A DNA stretch of 64,000 nucleotides from assembly GCA_002747135.1 (NCBI GenBank), contig PDTE01000006.1:1-64000 (forward strand), written 5' to 3'. Below, piece after piece: positions 1 through 8,721 of the stretch. The notes beneath the pieces are model-generated. The model had not been told where the DNA came from. It made no database searches and was given only the letters and a program-made list of their open reading frames with translations. Position numbers and translations under genes: made by a program. Source of the DNA: Desulfobulbus propionicus. Lineage in GTDB: Bacteria > Desulfobacterota > Desulfobulbia > Desulfobulbales > Desulfobulbaceae. Every line of letters begins with the position of its first letter. Within the stretch, counting starts at the first letter, position 1.

Positions 1-72
1 CGCATCCTCATCGGCTACCAGTTTTACGCCTACTATGGCTTCATCTGAAGACCCTCTGTCCATAACGAGCAC
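1..72 (-). CDS. possible partial gene at window edge
   Basis: The minus strand stays open from the window edge to an in-frame stop in the C-type remnant at 94-126. GTG (72) and ATG (63) are candidate starts. The reading ends MDRGSSDEAIVGVKLVADED and looks protein-like, but I do not recognise it and see no clear ribosome binding site. The plus strand of the same stretch reads 15 codons to a TGA at 46-48, so the coding strand is unresolved. Confidence 0.22.
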   Translation of the reverse strand, partial: MLVMDRGSSDEAIVGVKLVADEDA

Positions 73-93
73 ATTACTGCGTCGCTTAGGGCT

Positions 94-126
94 AGTGTCC
101 TGTCAACGATGAAATGTCATGACACT
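94..126. mobile_element. family C remnant (ends only)
   Basis: The sequence runs from CTAGTGTCCTGTCAACG almost directly into ATGACACTAG, the two outer ends of the family C palindrome with the middle missing. It looks like an internal-deletion derivative, and it truncates the transposase fragment that follows. Confidence 0.6.
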
Positions 127-136
127 AGGGATTAAG

Positions 137-271
137 GAAAATCTCTACACAATCCTACAGGTTTTAAGCATCACAATCTTTGAAAAAACGCTATTAATTC
201 AGGCCGTTACTGGATCAAGCCGCAAAAACAACAAGCAACCCAGCTCTATCCAATTGAAATTATTCGATTAA
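137..271 (+). pseudogene. transposase C-terminal fragment
   Basis: An open frame with no start ends at TAA 269-271. It reads through LYTILQVLSITIFEKTLL and finishes QLKLFD. This tail pattern (an ILQxLSxTxFEKT block, then a QLxLFD end) is one I associate with DDE transposases of the IS4 group. Only about 45 codons remain. The 5' part is cut off where the short family C remnant sits. The last bases overlap the 3' end of the VanZ-like gene on the other strand. The family assignment is from memory of the tail motif, so it is moderate. Confidence 0.5.
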
Positions 272-643
272 ACGTTGGGACACTAGTGGCCGTCGATATA
301 AAAAGACAGCACACAGCCCCCCTGCTCCATCGGCGATGATATCTGCCCATGAGAAGCATCGACCGGGAATATAGAGCTGGTGGAATTCGTCAGTTATGCC
401 ACAAACAACACAAAGAAAAACGATCCCGGTCAAAAGCAATACCGGTTGTGCTGCAACATGTATCCGCTTCTTCAACGCATGACAATAGCTGAGACCAAGT
501 ATGGTATACAGCAGGACATGTACTGCTTTGTCGACGTGCTTGATCTCCTGCACGGGAAAGGCCTGGGCCTGTTGATGGGAAAGAAAAAAAATAACGGCCA
601 TGATCAGAAAGGAAGGGAGTAAGGCACGAATTGACGACATCAC
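260..643 (-). CDS. VanZ-like membrane protein
   Basis: This is a small integral membrane protein of the VanZ-like family (about 127 residues, usual for the short bacterial versions). Hydrophobic segments lie near residues 8-22, 40-55, 65-83 and 103-116. Family motifs are visible: FFLSHQ at 19-24, D38-K-A-V-H42 with Y46, D85-E-F-H-Q, PGR at 93-95, and the aspartates D101 and D105. The function of most VanZ-like proteins outside glycopeptide resistance is unknown, and nothing here links this one to resistance. The start is GTG at 643, with AGGAG about ten bases upstream; ATG at 640 is the alternative. The gene stands alone. Confidence 0.85.
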   Translation of the reverse strand: MMSSIRALLPSFLIMAVIFFLSHQQAQAFPVQEIKHVDKAVHVLLYTILGLSYCHALKKRIHVAAQPVLLLTGIVFLCVVCGITDEFHQLYIPGRCFSWADIIADGAGGLCAVFLYRRPLVSQRLIE

Positions 644-671
644 CTGCGAGAAACTCCTGTTTATTACAAGA

Positions 672-790
672 TAAGGGTGTTGAAACGATCAATCTATCTC
701 TTTGAAACTGTGTTGCTTTACAAAGAAAACCTTTTTTGTCGAGTTTGCGCAGAACTACAAAGAGTTACGCTGATCTTTTCAACACCCTTA
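672..790. repeat. single palindromic element, 20-bp arms
   Basis: TAAGGGTGTTGAAACGATCA at 672-691 matches the reverse complement of 771-790 at 19 of 20 positions. The inner sequence also pairs loosely (CTCTTTG against CAAAGAG). It resembles a 119-bp miniature inverted-repeat element. No second copy was seen in this window. It lies just upstream of the VanZ-like gene. Confidence 0.5.
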
Positions 791-890
791 AGACATGGCA
801 ACACTTTACAGGGAGTGCATCACCCCGTTTACTTTACTCCTGTCACTGCTTTCAGGTTGCCCGGCTTCAGGTAAGTGCGACAGGCAGTTT

Positions 891-969
891 TAGCCCGGAT
901 TTCTCAATGTGTTGCCAGAATACTGCCGAAGATGGTGCCGCCCGGGCTGACCTCTGGTGAACATTCTGG
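891..969. repeat. family D repeat, copy 1
   Basis: The block starts TAGCCCGGATTTCT, runs through a GATGGTGCCGCCCG core and ends TGGTGAACAT. The same start, core and end recur at 4642-4771 with a longer middle. The stretch 791-890 before it holds only degenerate A-like words (GCTTTCAGGTTGCCCGG) and no gene. Confidence 0.45.
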
Positions 970-971
970 CG

Positions 972-1014
972 AAATCTGAGACTGCTTACGGACATCACAT
1001 CCATCTGTTTTTAT
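972..1014 (-). repeat. 43-bp segment shared with 54673-54715
   Basis: In reverse complement it matches 54673-54715 at 40 of 43 positions, including the run GATGTCCG and AAGCAGTCTC. Similarity stops sharply at both sides in both places. The other copy lies about 75 bp before a transposase N-terminal fragment, so this may be a solo insertion-sequence end. Confidence 0.45.
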
Positions 1015-1022
1015 CTGTTTCT

Positions 1023-1180
1023 GTAACTACTCACTGGGTGTGTAACGCTCTGATTGTACCTGCCTCAAACGTGTAACTGCTCTCAGGCTGCCCCTGTTTG
1101 GACAAGCACGATTGGCAGCTATAGCCCCTCTATGCGGCGGGTCGTGATCGTTCAAAGAGGGGTGATCTGAGAGCAGTTAT
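1023..1180 (-). mobile_element. family A element
   Basis: Full-length copy in reverse orientation. It starts GTAACTACTCACTGGG and contains AGCTATAGCCCCTCTATGCG. Its far end is altered to GAGAGCAGTTAT. A family B copy inserted three bases outside that end. Confidence 0.8.
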
Positions 1181-1183
1181 AAG

Positions 1184-1368
1184 GTAACTGATCAGGGATA
1201 CTTCATCTTTGCCCGATCACTCTTTCCCGCATACTTCTTGTGCACGAAAGTCTCACTTCGCTTGCTTACCGCTTAAAAGAATGCCTGCACAATGTTGCTG
1301 TGCCCATGATCAGTTACACGTCAGAACCAGAGAATAACACTTAAGGTACAAACCCCGTGATTGGTTAT
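1184..1368 (+). mobile_element. family B element
   Basis: It runs from GTAACTGATCAGGG to CCCCGTGATTGGTTAT. The flanks GTTATAAG (1176-1183) and GTTACAAG (1369-1376) match at 7 of 8, as expected for an aged 8-bp target duplication. It ends two bases before the stop codon of the SEC-C gene. Confidence 0.75.
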
Positions 1369-1369
1369 G

Positions 1370-1873
1370 TTACAAGATATGTACTTTTTCCAGCAGCTCA
1401 GATGAGGCTCGTTTCTTAATCCTTCGTATAGCCGCATGAATTTGCCCTGACAGCCCGGTATCAAGCATCATAGCCAGGGATTGCTCATCGTAAGGAGTGA
1501 CATACACCCGTTTTTCCCGGAAGGAGAAAGTATGGGTCCAGTTGATTTCAATGTTCTTCTCACTTGTTTCCTTGATAACACAATCAATTGCCTTCCCTTG
1601 CCTGGCAATCTGGACGCAGTCCGCATCTGTTACCTCAAGAAGCCAGGCATCCCCTTCTTTTGTGCTGAAAAACAAGAGCACACCAAGTTCAAAAAAAACC
1701 TGTTCCTTCTTTCCTGCAGTCTGCTGGATTCTTTCAACCAGATCCGCCAGCCTCTGTCGGATATCCTGCTCCTTTGGCCAGGCTGAGCTTGATTCTTCCG
1801 AATGAAGACAGCAATGTTTGAATTTTTTGCCTGAGCCACAGGGACAAGGATCGTTTCTACCAATTGTTCCCAT
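1370..1873 (-). CDS. SEC-C motif protein
   Basis: A 167-residue soluble protein opening with a SEC-C metal-binding motif: GRNDPCPCGSGKKFKHCC at residues 5-22, with the zinc pattern C10-x-C12-x8-C21-C22. The same motif ends SecA and occurs in many stand-alone proteins of unknown role. The remaining 140 residues are mixed charged and beta-rich; I recognise no further domain. The substrate is unknown. Elements lie on both sides: a B copy ends at the stop codon, and an A copy starts 27 bp upstream of the ATG, so its promoter region may be element-derived. Confidence 0.8.
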   Translation of the reverse strand: MGTIGRNDPCPCGSGKKFKHCCLHSEESSSAWPKEQDIRQRLADLVERIQQTAGKKEQVFFELGVLLFFSTKEGDAWLLEVTDADCVQIARQGKAIDCVIKETSEKNIEINWTHTFSFREKRVYVTPYDEQSLAMMLDTGLSGQIHAAIRRIKKRASSELLEKVHIL

Positions 1874-1899
1874 ACATTATCCTCTGATACTCTTTTTGA

Positions 1900-2057
1900 G
1901 TAACTACTCACTGGGTGTGTAACTCTCTGGTTTTACCTACCTCAAACGTGTAACTGCTCTCAGGCTGCCCATATTTGGACAAACACGATTGGCAGCTATA
2001 GCCCCTCTATGCGGCGGGTCGTGATCGTTCAAAGAGGGGTGAGCGGTGAGGAGTTAC
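1900..2057 (-). mobile_element. family A element
   Basis: Full-length reverse copy from GTAACTACTCACTGGG to GTGAGGAGTTAC. The flanks CTTTTTGA and CTTTTGAA suggest an imperfect 8-bp target duplication. Confidence 0.85.
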
Positions 2058-2080
2058 CTTTTGAAACGTGGCATAATACG

Positions 2081-2232
2081 TAGTGTCCTGTCAACGCTTG
2101 TCGCCTCTTCCGTGTCTTTCAGCCTTTATGCAGCCTTGCCCTGGGTCACACAGCATTACTATGCAACTCAGGGCAAGACTCCATAAGGAAAGAAAAATCC
2201 GGCGCAATATCCTGACATTTCATCGTTGACGG
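2081..2232. mobile_element. family C palindromic element
   Basis: It starts TAGTGTCCTGTCAACG and ends CGTTGACGGGATA. The central arms TGCAGCCTTGCCCTG and CAGGGCAAG pair. It lies just beyond the nrdJ stop codon, where its hairpin could act on the transcript end. Confidence 0.75.
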
Positions 2233-2236
2233 GATA

Positions 2237-4408
2237 TCAGGAGCATTTGGAATAACCGCATTCACGACAGGTTTCGCATCCTTCCTCAAAGACCAGTCTG
2301 CCCTTGCATTCAGGGCAGGTTGAGGCAAAACCATGCTGGGTAGCTGCCATAAATGATTTGAGAAGTTTGCCTAATTGGGCAGGAAGATCAAGCATATGTC
2401 CACTTGACCGGTCAAGTTGTTTGATAATTTCAGCCATGGGAATCTGGTAGCGCAGAGCAAGTGACACCAGTCGGCAGGTTGTTGTCCACATGGTTGATTT
2501 ATCCTTGAGATCAACCCTGTTGTCAAAGGGGAACTTGGCAAAGACTTCCATGGGATTTTCATTATCATCAAAGCAGACAATCAGGTAAATGGTGTTCTGA
2601 TTGGCATCTTTTAAACGGTAGCGCTTGGCGCTCAATTCATCAGGTAACACCTTTTTGGTGACAGGGCCAGACGAGGAGACAAGGGCGGTTTTATCATCCT
2701 CCTTTGCTTTGGCATTGAGCACCTGGTGATCTCGTGATCCATCCCGGTAAACGGTAAGCCCCTTGCAGCCCAGTTCAAAGCCACGCAGGTATGCAGTGCG
2801 GACATCATCATGGGTGGCACTGGAGGGTAAATTAATTGTTTTACTGATCGAAGCGTCAACACCGTTTTTCTGCAAAATGCCCTGCATACGTATATGTTGA
2901 TCCGGGGAAATATCCTGGGCAGTACAAAAAATATCCTGCCATTTTTGAGGTATTTCATCCTGGCCTAAAACAGTTCCGTCCTCGGCAACCTTTTTCATAA
3001 GCGCATCGGAATAAAAACCTTCAGCTCTGGCAATGGTTTCAAAATGCTTGTTCACCATGAGCAGCTGATCGTTGTCCATGACATTTTTTACCATGACAAT
3101 GGAAAAATACGGTTCACAACCAGAAGCGCAATCAGCTATCATTGAGACTGTCCCCGTCGGCTGGATAGAAGTAAGAGCGGCATTACGTCGTGGCGGATAG
3201 GTGTTGATCTTGTCATTATAAGCGGGAAAAGGCCCTTTTATCTCAGCAATGGCAACGGAGGCATCTTCTGCCTTCTTGCGAATGAATTGCATAACTTCGG
3301 CCGATACCTGTCGTCCTTCTTCAGAGGAGTAAGGCAGCTCCAGCTGGATAAGCATATCATGCAGCCCCATAATCCCCAACCCTATCTTGCGCGTTTTTAA
3401 CGTCATTTCTTCAATTTCAGGAATTGGAAAACGGTTGCAGTCAATGACATTGTCCAGAAAACGGGTTGCAAGGTGTACTATCTTGCCAAGCCGCTCATAA
3501 TCGATCTTTTTTTCCATGACAAACTGACCAAGATTGATGGAACCCAAATTACAGGATTCATAGGGAAGCAGCCACTGTTCACCGCATGGGTTGGTCGCCT
3601 CAAAATCTCCAAGCTGAGGCGTTGAGTTATCACGGTTGGCAGCATCAATGAAGAGGACTCCTGGTTCGCCGTTATGCCAGGCAAAGTCAATGATTTTGCC
3701 GAAAACATCTGGAGCGTAAAGTGAGTCAACAACAGTACCTGTGGCAGGATCAATCAAGTCATAATTAAGCTCGTTTTTCACCGCATGCATGAATAGATCA
3801 GTTACAGCAACACTAAAATTAAAATTGGTATACCTGGTCTGGTCTTGTTTGGCTTCAATAAACTCTAGAATATCAGGGTGATCTACCCGAAGAACCCCCA
3901 TGTTGGCTCCTCTTCTTTTCCCCCCCTGTTTTATCGTTTCAGTAGCGGCGTCAAAAACAGCCGCAAAACTAAGCGGCCCGGAAGCAACTCCCTGCGTTGA
4001 TTTGACAGCTGAGTTTCTTGGACGAAGACGGGAGAATGAATATCCAGTTCCACCACCAGTTTTATGGACCAGAGCCCCGTTTCTGATAGATGTAAAAATA
4101 CCGTCCATGGAGTCTTCCACCGGCAGGACAAAACAAGCCGATAACTGGCCAAGATCAGTACCGGCGTTCATAAGACACGGAGAGTTTGGTAAAAAATCAA
4201 GGTGATAGATCATGTGAAAAAAGTCGTCACGAAGCTGTTCATGATCTTCCTGTTCCTGGTCAACCAGGGCAACAGCACCTGCTACGCGATGACAGAGCAT
4301 TTCCCAGTTTTCAATGGGATTGCCCTGCAGATCCTTGAGATAATAGCGCCTGTTAAGGACGGTTTCTGCGGTCTTGGTAAGTTGACGTTGCGGCATATCT
4401 TTGGTCAT
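2237..4408 (-). CDS. nrdJ: adenosylcobalamin-dependent ribonucleotide reductase (class II)
   Basis: Reduces ribonucleotides to deoxyribonucleotides using adenosylcobalamin to make the thiyl radical, so it works with or without oxygen. At 723 residues it has the usual class II length. Visible features: SPCLMNAG near 76-83, first redox cysteine C92, the catalytic NPCGEQ at 273-278 (N273, C275, E277), partner cysteine C286 eleven residues on, PTGTVSMIADCASGCEP near 425, a TSCPD-type domain near 590-690, and a cysteine-rich tail (CPEC...CETCRECGYSKC). The start ATG at 4408 has GGAGAG about ten bases upstream. Two NrdR-like boxes precede it. The only B12 riboswitch in the window is 47 kb away and does not control it. 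Confidence 0.97.
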   Translation of the reverse strand: MTKDMPQRQLTKTAETVLNRRYYLKDLQGNPIENWEMLCHRVAGAVALVDQEQEDHEQLRDDFFHMIYHLDFLPNSPCLMNAGTDLGQLSACFVLPVEDSMDGIFTSIRNGALVHKTGGGTGYSFSRLRPRNSAVKSTQGVASGPLSFAAVFDAATETIKQGGKRRGANMGVLRVDHPDILEFIEAKQDQTRYTNFNFSVAVTDLFMHAVKNELNYDLIDPATGTVVDSLYAPDVFGKIIDFAWHNGEPGVLFIDAANRDNSTPQLGDFEATNPCGEQWLLPYESCNLGSINLGQFVMEKKIDYERLGKIVHLATRFLDNVIDCNRFPIPEIEEMTLKTRKIGLGIMGLHDMLIQLELPYSSEEGRQVSAEVMQFIRKKAEDASVAIAEIKGPFPAYNDKINTYPPRRNAALTSIQPTGTVSMIADCASGCEPYFSIVMVKNVMDNDQLLMVNKHFETIARAEGFYSDALMKKVAEDGTVLGQDEIPQKWQDIFCTAQDISPDQHIRMQGILQKNGVDASISKTINLPSSATHDDVRTAYLRGFELGCKGLTVYRDGSRDHQVLNAKAKEDDKTALVSSSGPVTKKVLPDELSAKRYRLKDANQNTIYLIVCFDDNENPMEVFAKFPFDNRVDLKDKSTMWTTTCRLVSLALRYQIPMAEIIKQLDRSSGHMLDLPAQLGKLLKSFMAATQHGFASTCPECKGRLVFEEGCETCRECGYSKCS

Positions 4409-4460
4409 GTCTATTTAACTCTCCAATGGTATCAATTATTATGAGAAGCACCTGAATCTA

Positions 4461-4507
4461 TCACAATATATGGCACCTATCAAGAAAAATATATCAATAT
4501 GTTGTGT
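4461..4507 (-). promoter_or_regulatory. tandem NrdR-like boxes upstream of nrdJ
   Basis: Box 1 (4461-4476) is TCACAATATATGGCAC. Box 2 (4492-4507) is TATCAATATGTTGTGT. Both fit the NrdR consensus acaCwAtATaTwGtgt, box 2 better than box 1. Their starts are 31 bp apart, three helical turns, the spacing known for paired NrdR sites. They lie 53-99 bp upstream of the nrdJ start codon. This predicts repression by NrdR; the repressor gene is not in the window. Confidence 0.65.
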
Positions 4508-4641
4508 TTTTGTAATCTGGCAACAAAAGACAGCTAAACTTGAACTAATCCTTGCAATTTTCCTGCAAAAGTGGGTTATGATTGTTGGTTGTGACAGGGT
4601 ATCATGGCAAAGAATCCCTGGCGGCGATAGATGGGGTTCGT

Positions 4642-4771
4642 TAGCCCGGATTTCTTATCAGCTCAGGCGGTGTCAGGGTCGGTAGTTTTTGGTAACTCAT
4701 TATACTTGCGCATATGTGTTGCCAAAATGCTGCCGGAGATGGTGCCGCCCGAGCTGACCTTTGGTGAACAT
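4642..4771. repeat. family D repeat, copy 2
   Basis: It shares the start TAGCCCGGATTTCT, the core GATGGTGCCGCCCG and the end TGGTGAACAT with 891-969, but carries about 50 extra bases in the middle. It runs directly into a family A copy. The start word alone recurs near 39708, 39908 (reverse) and 58872. Confidence 0.45.
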
Positions 4772-4930
4772 GTAACTGCTCTCAGGCCACCCATCTTCGG
4801 GCGATCACGACAGGCCGCATAGAGGGGCTATAGCTGCCAGTCGTGCTTGCCCGAATCTGGACAACCTGAAAGCAGTTACAGGATTAAAATTAAGTTAAAC
4901 CAGGGTGATACGTTTCCTGTGAGTAGTTAC
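4772..4930 (+). mobile_element. family A element (A2 subtype)
   Basis: It starts GTAACTGCTCTCAGG. The head is nearly self-complementary to CCTGAAAGCAGTTAC about 105 bp on, followed by the 53-bp tail ending GTGAGTAGTTAC. No target duplication is visible. Confidence 0.8.
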
Positions 4931-5210
4931 CATTTTGGCAAAACTTGAGACTACCCCCTCTCTCTTGCATTACATATGTTTGTTTTTTATTTATTTTTTT
5001 ATCAGATAAACCAGGGTGCTCGTGAGCAATGCGGGCTAGGTGCTTCCAGTAGAAGCACCATGAAGCTGACGTATGATTGAATATTCTCAAGGCAAGCACT
5101 GTGTATTTTTAGTTTACTGCAAAGAAAAAATCCGTTAACAAAGATTTCCTGGAGAAGAAATTTTTAACCCAGCATCAGGCTTGCCAGAACCTGCTTCCCG
5201 GAGATTAGCT
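4931..5210. other. gltX upstream region
   Basis: No convincing gene. It holds an A+T-rich stretch near 4975-5005 and a perfect 8-bp stem hairpin at 5039-5059 (GGTGCTTC, five-base loop, GAAGCACC) with no T-run after it. A promoter for gltX should lie here, but I cannot place it with confidence. Confidence 0.4.
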
Positions 5211-6695
5211 ATGACTGAAGTTCGAGTTCGTTTTCCACCCAGCCCCACGGGCTACCTTCATATAGGCGGAGCGAGGACCGCCCTGCTCAACTGGCTGTTT
5301 GCCAAAAAACATAATGGCAAACTGATCCTTCGCATTGAGGATACCGATACTGAACGTTCCACCCAGGAGTCAATTGATGGTATCCTGGATGGTTTACGCT
5401 GGCTTGATATCAGTTGGGACGAAGGCCCCTATTTTCAGTCTGAATGTGCTGACGAACACGCCAGGGCAGCTCAACTGCTCCTTGCAAAGGGTCGAGCCTA
5501 TAAATGCTTCTGCACCAAGGAAGAACTCGAAGCAAAACGGGAGCAGGCAAAGGCCAGGAAATTGAACCATGTTGGCTATGACGGCACCTGCCGGAATTTA
5601 AATAAAGAGGAGATAGCGGCAAAAGAGCTGACAACGCCCTATGTCATCCGCTTTAAGGTGCCGCAGCGGGAGGGCAGGCTCACTTACGAAGACAAGGTGC
5701 TTGGGACCGTTGAACGAGCCTACAGTGAAATTGAAGATTTTGTCATTGTTCGCTCCAACGGCACCCCCCTCTACCTGCTATGCAATGTTGTTGATGACAT
5801 CCGTGACCGCATCTCCCATGTCATCCGTGGTCAGGATCACATGACGAACACCATCAAGCAGGTACTGCTTTATGAGGCACTTGATAAGCCGGTGCCGGTA
5901 TTTGCCCATATTCCTCTTAATCTGGACACTAAAAAGAAAAAAATATCCAAACGCAGCCACGGTGATGTGGTGACGGTACAATTTTATCGAGATAAAGGTT
6001 TTATTCCCTGGGCCTTATGCAACTTCCTTTGTCTGCTTGGCTGGAACCCTGGCACTGACCAGGAATTCTTTTCACGCGATGAACTGATCAATATCTTTAC
6101 CCTGGAAGATATCAGCAGGGTCAATTCAGTATTCAACTATCAACCTGGAAACCAGAAATTCTTTACTGACCCAAAACTCATTGCCATGAATGAGCATTAC
6201 CTGCGCACCATGCCTGTTGAAGAGCTTGGCAAAATGGTTGAAAAACGGCTCAGAGCTGAAGATCTGTGGAATGAAGCCTATAACGGTAACAAAAAGCAAT
6301 GGTACCTGGATACCCTTAACCTTATCAGAGACCGTTTCCACACCATTGAGGATTTCACCACTCTGGGGCGGGCCTATTTCAGTGATACGTATCCGGTTGC
6401 GGAAAAGCCGCTCAAAAAAAATGTGCTCAAGCATCCTGACCTGAGGCAATGGTTGCCAATGTTAGGCAAGCGTTACGAGGCACTGGATTCCTTTGAACCT
6501 GAACTGGTTGAACAGACGGCCCATGATCTTGCCTCCGAGCTTGCAGTGAAGCCGGGGATACTTATCAACGGAATGCGGACCGTCCTGACAGGACAGGCTG
6601 CCGGCCCCTCCATGTTTGATATTACCGCAGCCCTTGGCAAGGAGAAGGTTGTCGCCCGCCTGAAAGATATATCCCGCCTCTACCAGGCATCCTGA
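5211..6695 (+). CDS. gltX: glutamate--tRNA ligase
   Basis: Charges tRNA-Glu with glutamate using ATP. It is a class I aminoacyl-tRNA synthetase of 494 residues, normal for bacterial GluRS. The HIGH-type signature is H17-I-G-G20 within SPTGYLHIGG. The KMSKS-type loop is KISKR at 244-248. Zinc-ligand cysteines C99, C101 and C127 are present. The ATG at 5211 is chosen over an in-frame ATG at 5181 because GGAG lies at about 5200 and the protein then begins MTEVRVRFPPSPTG, like relatives. glnS follows 22 bp later, so the two are probably co-transcribed. Confidence 0.97.
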   Translation: MTEVRVRFPPSPTGYLHIGGARTALLNWLFAKKHNGKLILRIEDTDTERSTQESIDGILDGLRWLDISWDEGPYFQSECADEHARAAQLLLAKGRAYKCFCTKEELEAKREQAKARKLNHVGYDGTCRNLNKEEIAAKELTTPYVIRFKVPQREGRLTYEDKVLGTVERAYSEIEDFVIVRSNGTPLYLLCNVVDDIRDRISHVIRGQDHMTNTIKQVLLYEALDKPVPVFAHIPLNLDTKKKKISKRSHGDVVTVQFYRDKGFIPWALCNFLCLLGWNPGTDQEFFSRDELINIFTLEDISRVNSVFNYQPGNQKFFTDPKLIAMNEHYLRTMPVEELGKMVEKRLRAEDLWNEAYNGNKKQWYLDTLNLIRDRFHTIEDFTTLGRAYFSDTYPVAEKPLKKNVLKHPDLRQWLPMLGKRYEALDSFEPELVEQTAHDLASELAVKPGILINGMRTVLTGQAAGPSMFDITAALGKEKVVARLKDISRLYQAS

Positions 6696-6717
6696 ATAGC
6701 TGAATATTTCATTTCCT

Positions 6718-8415
6718 ATGAGTACTGAGAACATAACACCAGCAGGCAGGCCCCTTGATTTTATCCGTCAGATAATCGCAGAGGATCTGGCCAGAGGTAA
6801 GCACCAGGCTATTGTTACCCGCTTTCCGCCGGAACCAAATGGTTTCCTCCATATAGGTCATGCCAAATCTATCTGTCTTAATTTTGGTGCAGCAAAAGAA
6901 TATAACGGCGTATGCCACCTCCGCTTTGATGACACTAATCCGGAGAAGGAGTCCGACGAGTATGTTGAAGCCATTAAAAAGGACGTGAGGTGGCTTGGAT
7001 TCGACTGGAACGGACACCTTTATTATGCCTCTGATTATTTTGACCAGCTCCATGATCATGCCGTGCAGCTTATAAAAATGGGCAAGGCGTATGTCTGCCA
7101 TCTCAGCGGGGATGAAATACGCGAATACCGGGGCACCCTGACCGAACCGGGGAAGAAAAGCCCTTACCGGGAGCGGAGCGTGGAAGAGAATCTCAAGCTT
7201 TTTGAGCAAATGCGAAACGGCGAACTGGAAGAAGGAACATGTGTGCTCCGGGCAAAAATTGACATGACCTCACCCAATATCATTATGCGTGATCCCGTCC
7301 TCTATCGCATTATAAAAACCAGCCACCACCGCACTGGAGACAAGTGGTGCATCTATCCAATGTATGATTTTACCCACTGCCTCTCCGATATGCATGAGCA
7401 GGTTACCCACTCTCTCTGCACCCTGGAGTTTGAAAATAATCGTACTTTGTACGACTGGGTTCTCGACACTTTACAGACACCCTGCCATCCCAGGCAGATT
7501 GAATTTGCCCGGCTCAATATCAATTTCACTGTTACCAGCAAGAGGAAACTGCTGCAACTTGTAGAAGAAAATCATGTCTCTGGCTGGGATGATCCGCGCA
7601 TGTTGACCATTTCCGGCATGAGGCGTCGTGGGTATACACCTGCTGCCGTCCGCAACTTTTGTGATTTCATTGGGATAGGTAAACGTGAATCATGGATTGA
7701 CATGTCCATCCTGGAAGATATCGTTCGCGATGACCTTAACGTCAATGCGCCCAGAGTTTTGGGTGTACTTGACCCTTTAAAGGTTGTTATCACCAATTAC
7801 CCCGAAGATGAGACAGAAGAACTGGATGCGAAAAACCACCCGAAAGATCCTGGTGCCGGCACCAGAAAAATTCCTTTTTCCAGAGAGCTGTATATCGAAC
7901 GGGCAGACTTTATGGAAGATGCACCAAAAAAATTCTTTCGTCTTTCGGTAGGACGAGAGGTGCGGCTTCGCTATGCCTATCTGGTAACCTGCACAGATAT
8001 CGTAAAGGACGATAAGGGTGAAATTATTGAAGTTCACTGCACCTACGACAAGGAAAGCCGAGGCGGTAACGCACCTGACGGCCGCAAGGTCAAGGGAACC
8101 ATTCACTGGGTCTCTGTTGCCCATGCAGTTCAGGCTGAGGTTCGACTCTACGACCGGTTATTTACAACAGCGTTTCCTGACGCAGAGAAAAAAAAGAGTT
8201 TCAAGGAATTTCTCAATCCCCATTCCTTGACGATATTACGTAACGCCCAGGTAGAACCCAGCCTTGTAAATGCGGGAATTGAAGATCGATTTCAGTTTGA
8301 GCGGCAGGGATATTTTGTGCTTGACGCTAAAGACAGCAGCCCGGAACACATGGTATTCAATCGTATTGTCACCTTGCGGGACAGCTGGGCAAAACTTAAC
8401 AAACAAACGAGCTAA
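6718..8415 (+). CDS. glnS: glutamine--tRNA ligase
   Basis: Charges tRNA-Gln directly, so this organism need not rely only on the Glu-tRNA-Gln amidotransferase route. It is a class I synthetase of 565 residues with HIGH at H45-I-G-H48 in [14 protein letters not shown] and a KMSKS equivalent VTSKRK at 272-277. The C-terminal half carries the beta-barrel anticodon-binding domains. The gene lies 22 bp after gltX on the same strand. Pairing of these two close relatives suggests shared expression of Glu/Gln charging. The following gap holds a family A element. Confidence 0.97.
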   Translation: MSTENITPAGRPLDFIRQIIAEDLARGKHQAIVTRFPPEPNGFLHIGHAKSICLNFGAAKEYNGVCHLRFDDTNPEKESDEYVEAIKKDVRWLGFDWNGHLYYASDYFDQLHDHAVQLIKMGKAYVCHLSGDEIREYRGTLTEPGKKSPYRERSVEENLKLFEQMRNGELEEGTCVLRAKIDMTSPNIIMRDPVLYRIIKTSHHRTGDKWCIYPMYDFTHCLSDMHEQVTHSLCTLEFENNRTLYDWVLDTLQTPCHPRQIEFARLNINFTVTSKRKLLQLVEENHVSGWDDPRMLTISGMRRRGYTPAAVRNFCDFIGIGKRESWIDMSILEDIVRDDLNVNAPRVLGVLDPLKVVITNYPEDETEELDAKNHPKDPGAGTRKIPFSRELYIERADFMEDAPKKFFRLSVGREVRLRYAYLVTCTDIVKDDKGEIIEVHCTYDKESRGGNAPDGRKVKGTIHWVSVAHAVQAEVRLYDRLFTTAFPDAEKKKSFKEFLNPHSLTILRNAQVEPSLVNAGIEDRFQFERQGYFVLDAKDSSPEHMVFNRIVTLRDSWAKLNKQTS

Positions 8416-8508
8416 GGTGGAAAACCCGCCCCCCTCCCTGAGCCCTTTTTCTTGTTTTTCAGGGAAGAAAAGCAAGTATAAACAGTTAAATAATAACTTA
8501 AATTACAA

Positions 8509-8700
8509 GTAGCTCCTCACAGCTCACCCCTCTTTAAACGATCACGACCCGCCGCATAGAGGGGCTATAGCTGCCCATCGTGCTTGTCCAGATATGGGCA
8601 ACCTGAGAGCAGGTACACGTTTGGAGCAGTTACACGTTTGGAGCAGTTACACGTTTGAGGCAGGTAAAATCAGAGCCTTACACACCCAGTGAGTAGTTAC
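8509..8700 (+). mobile_element. family A element with internal expansion
   Basis: It starts GTAGCTCCTCACAGCTC and ends GTGAGTAGTTAC. Perfect 8-bp flanking repeats AATTACAA (8501-8508 and 8701-8708) mark a target duplication. It is 34 bp longer than other copies because of a 17-bp tandem duplication. Confidence 0.9.
8615..8665 (+). repeat. 17-bp tandem repeat inside family A copy
   Basis: ACACGTTTGGAGCAGTT occurs at 8615-8631 and 8632-8648, followed by a diverged third unit. Other family A copies have a single unit at this place. Confidence 0.8.
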
Positions 8701-8721
8701 AATTACAAAAAGTTATTTTTC

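Noticed and set aside
5039..5059. Perfect 8-bp stem hairpin upstream of gltX, considered as terminator or tRNA part
   Set aside because: No T-run follows and no cloverleaf can be drawn around it. I note it only as a hairpin.
4945..5229. Open frames that cross family A copies, with near-identical translated peptides at many sites
   Set aside because: The same short peptides recur wherever the repeat occurs (for example around 33700, 36600 and 54945) and start or stop at element ends. They are translations of the repeat, not genes.
8615..8665. Promoter inside the family A tail (TACAAT word)
   Set aside because: No -35-like hexamer lies at 16-18 bp spacing from TACAAT in the consensus tail, so I do not call a promoter.
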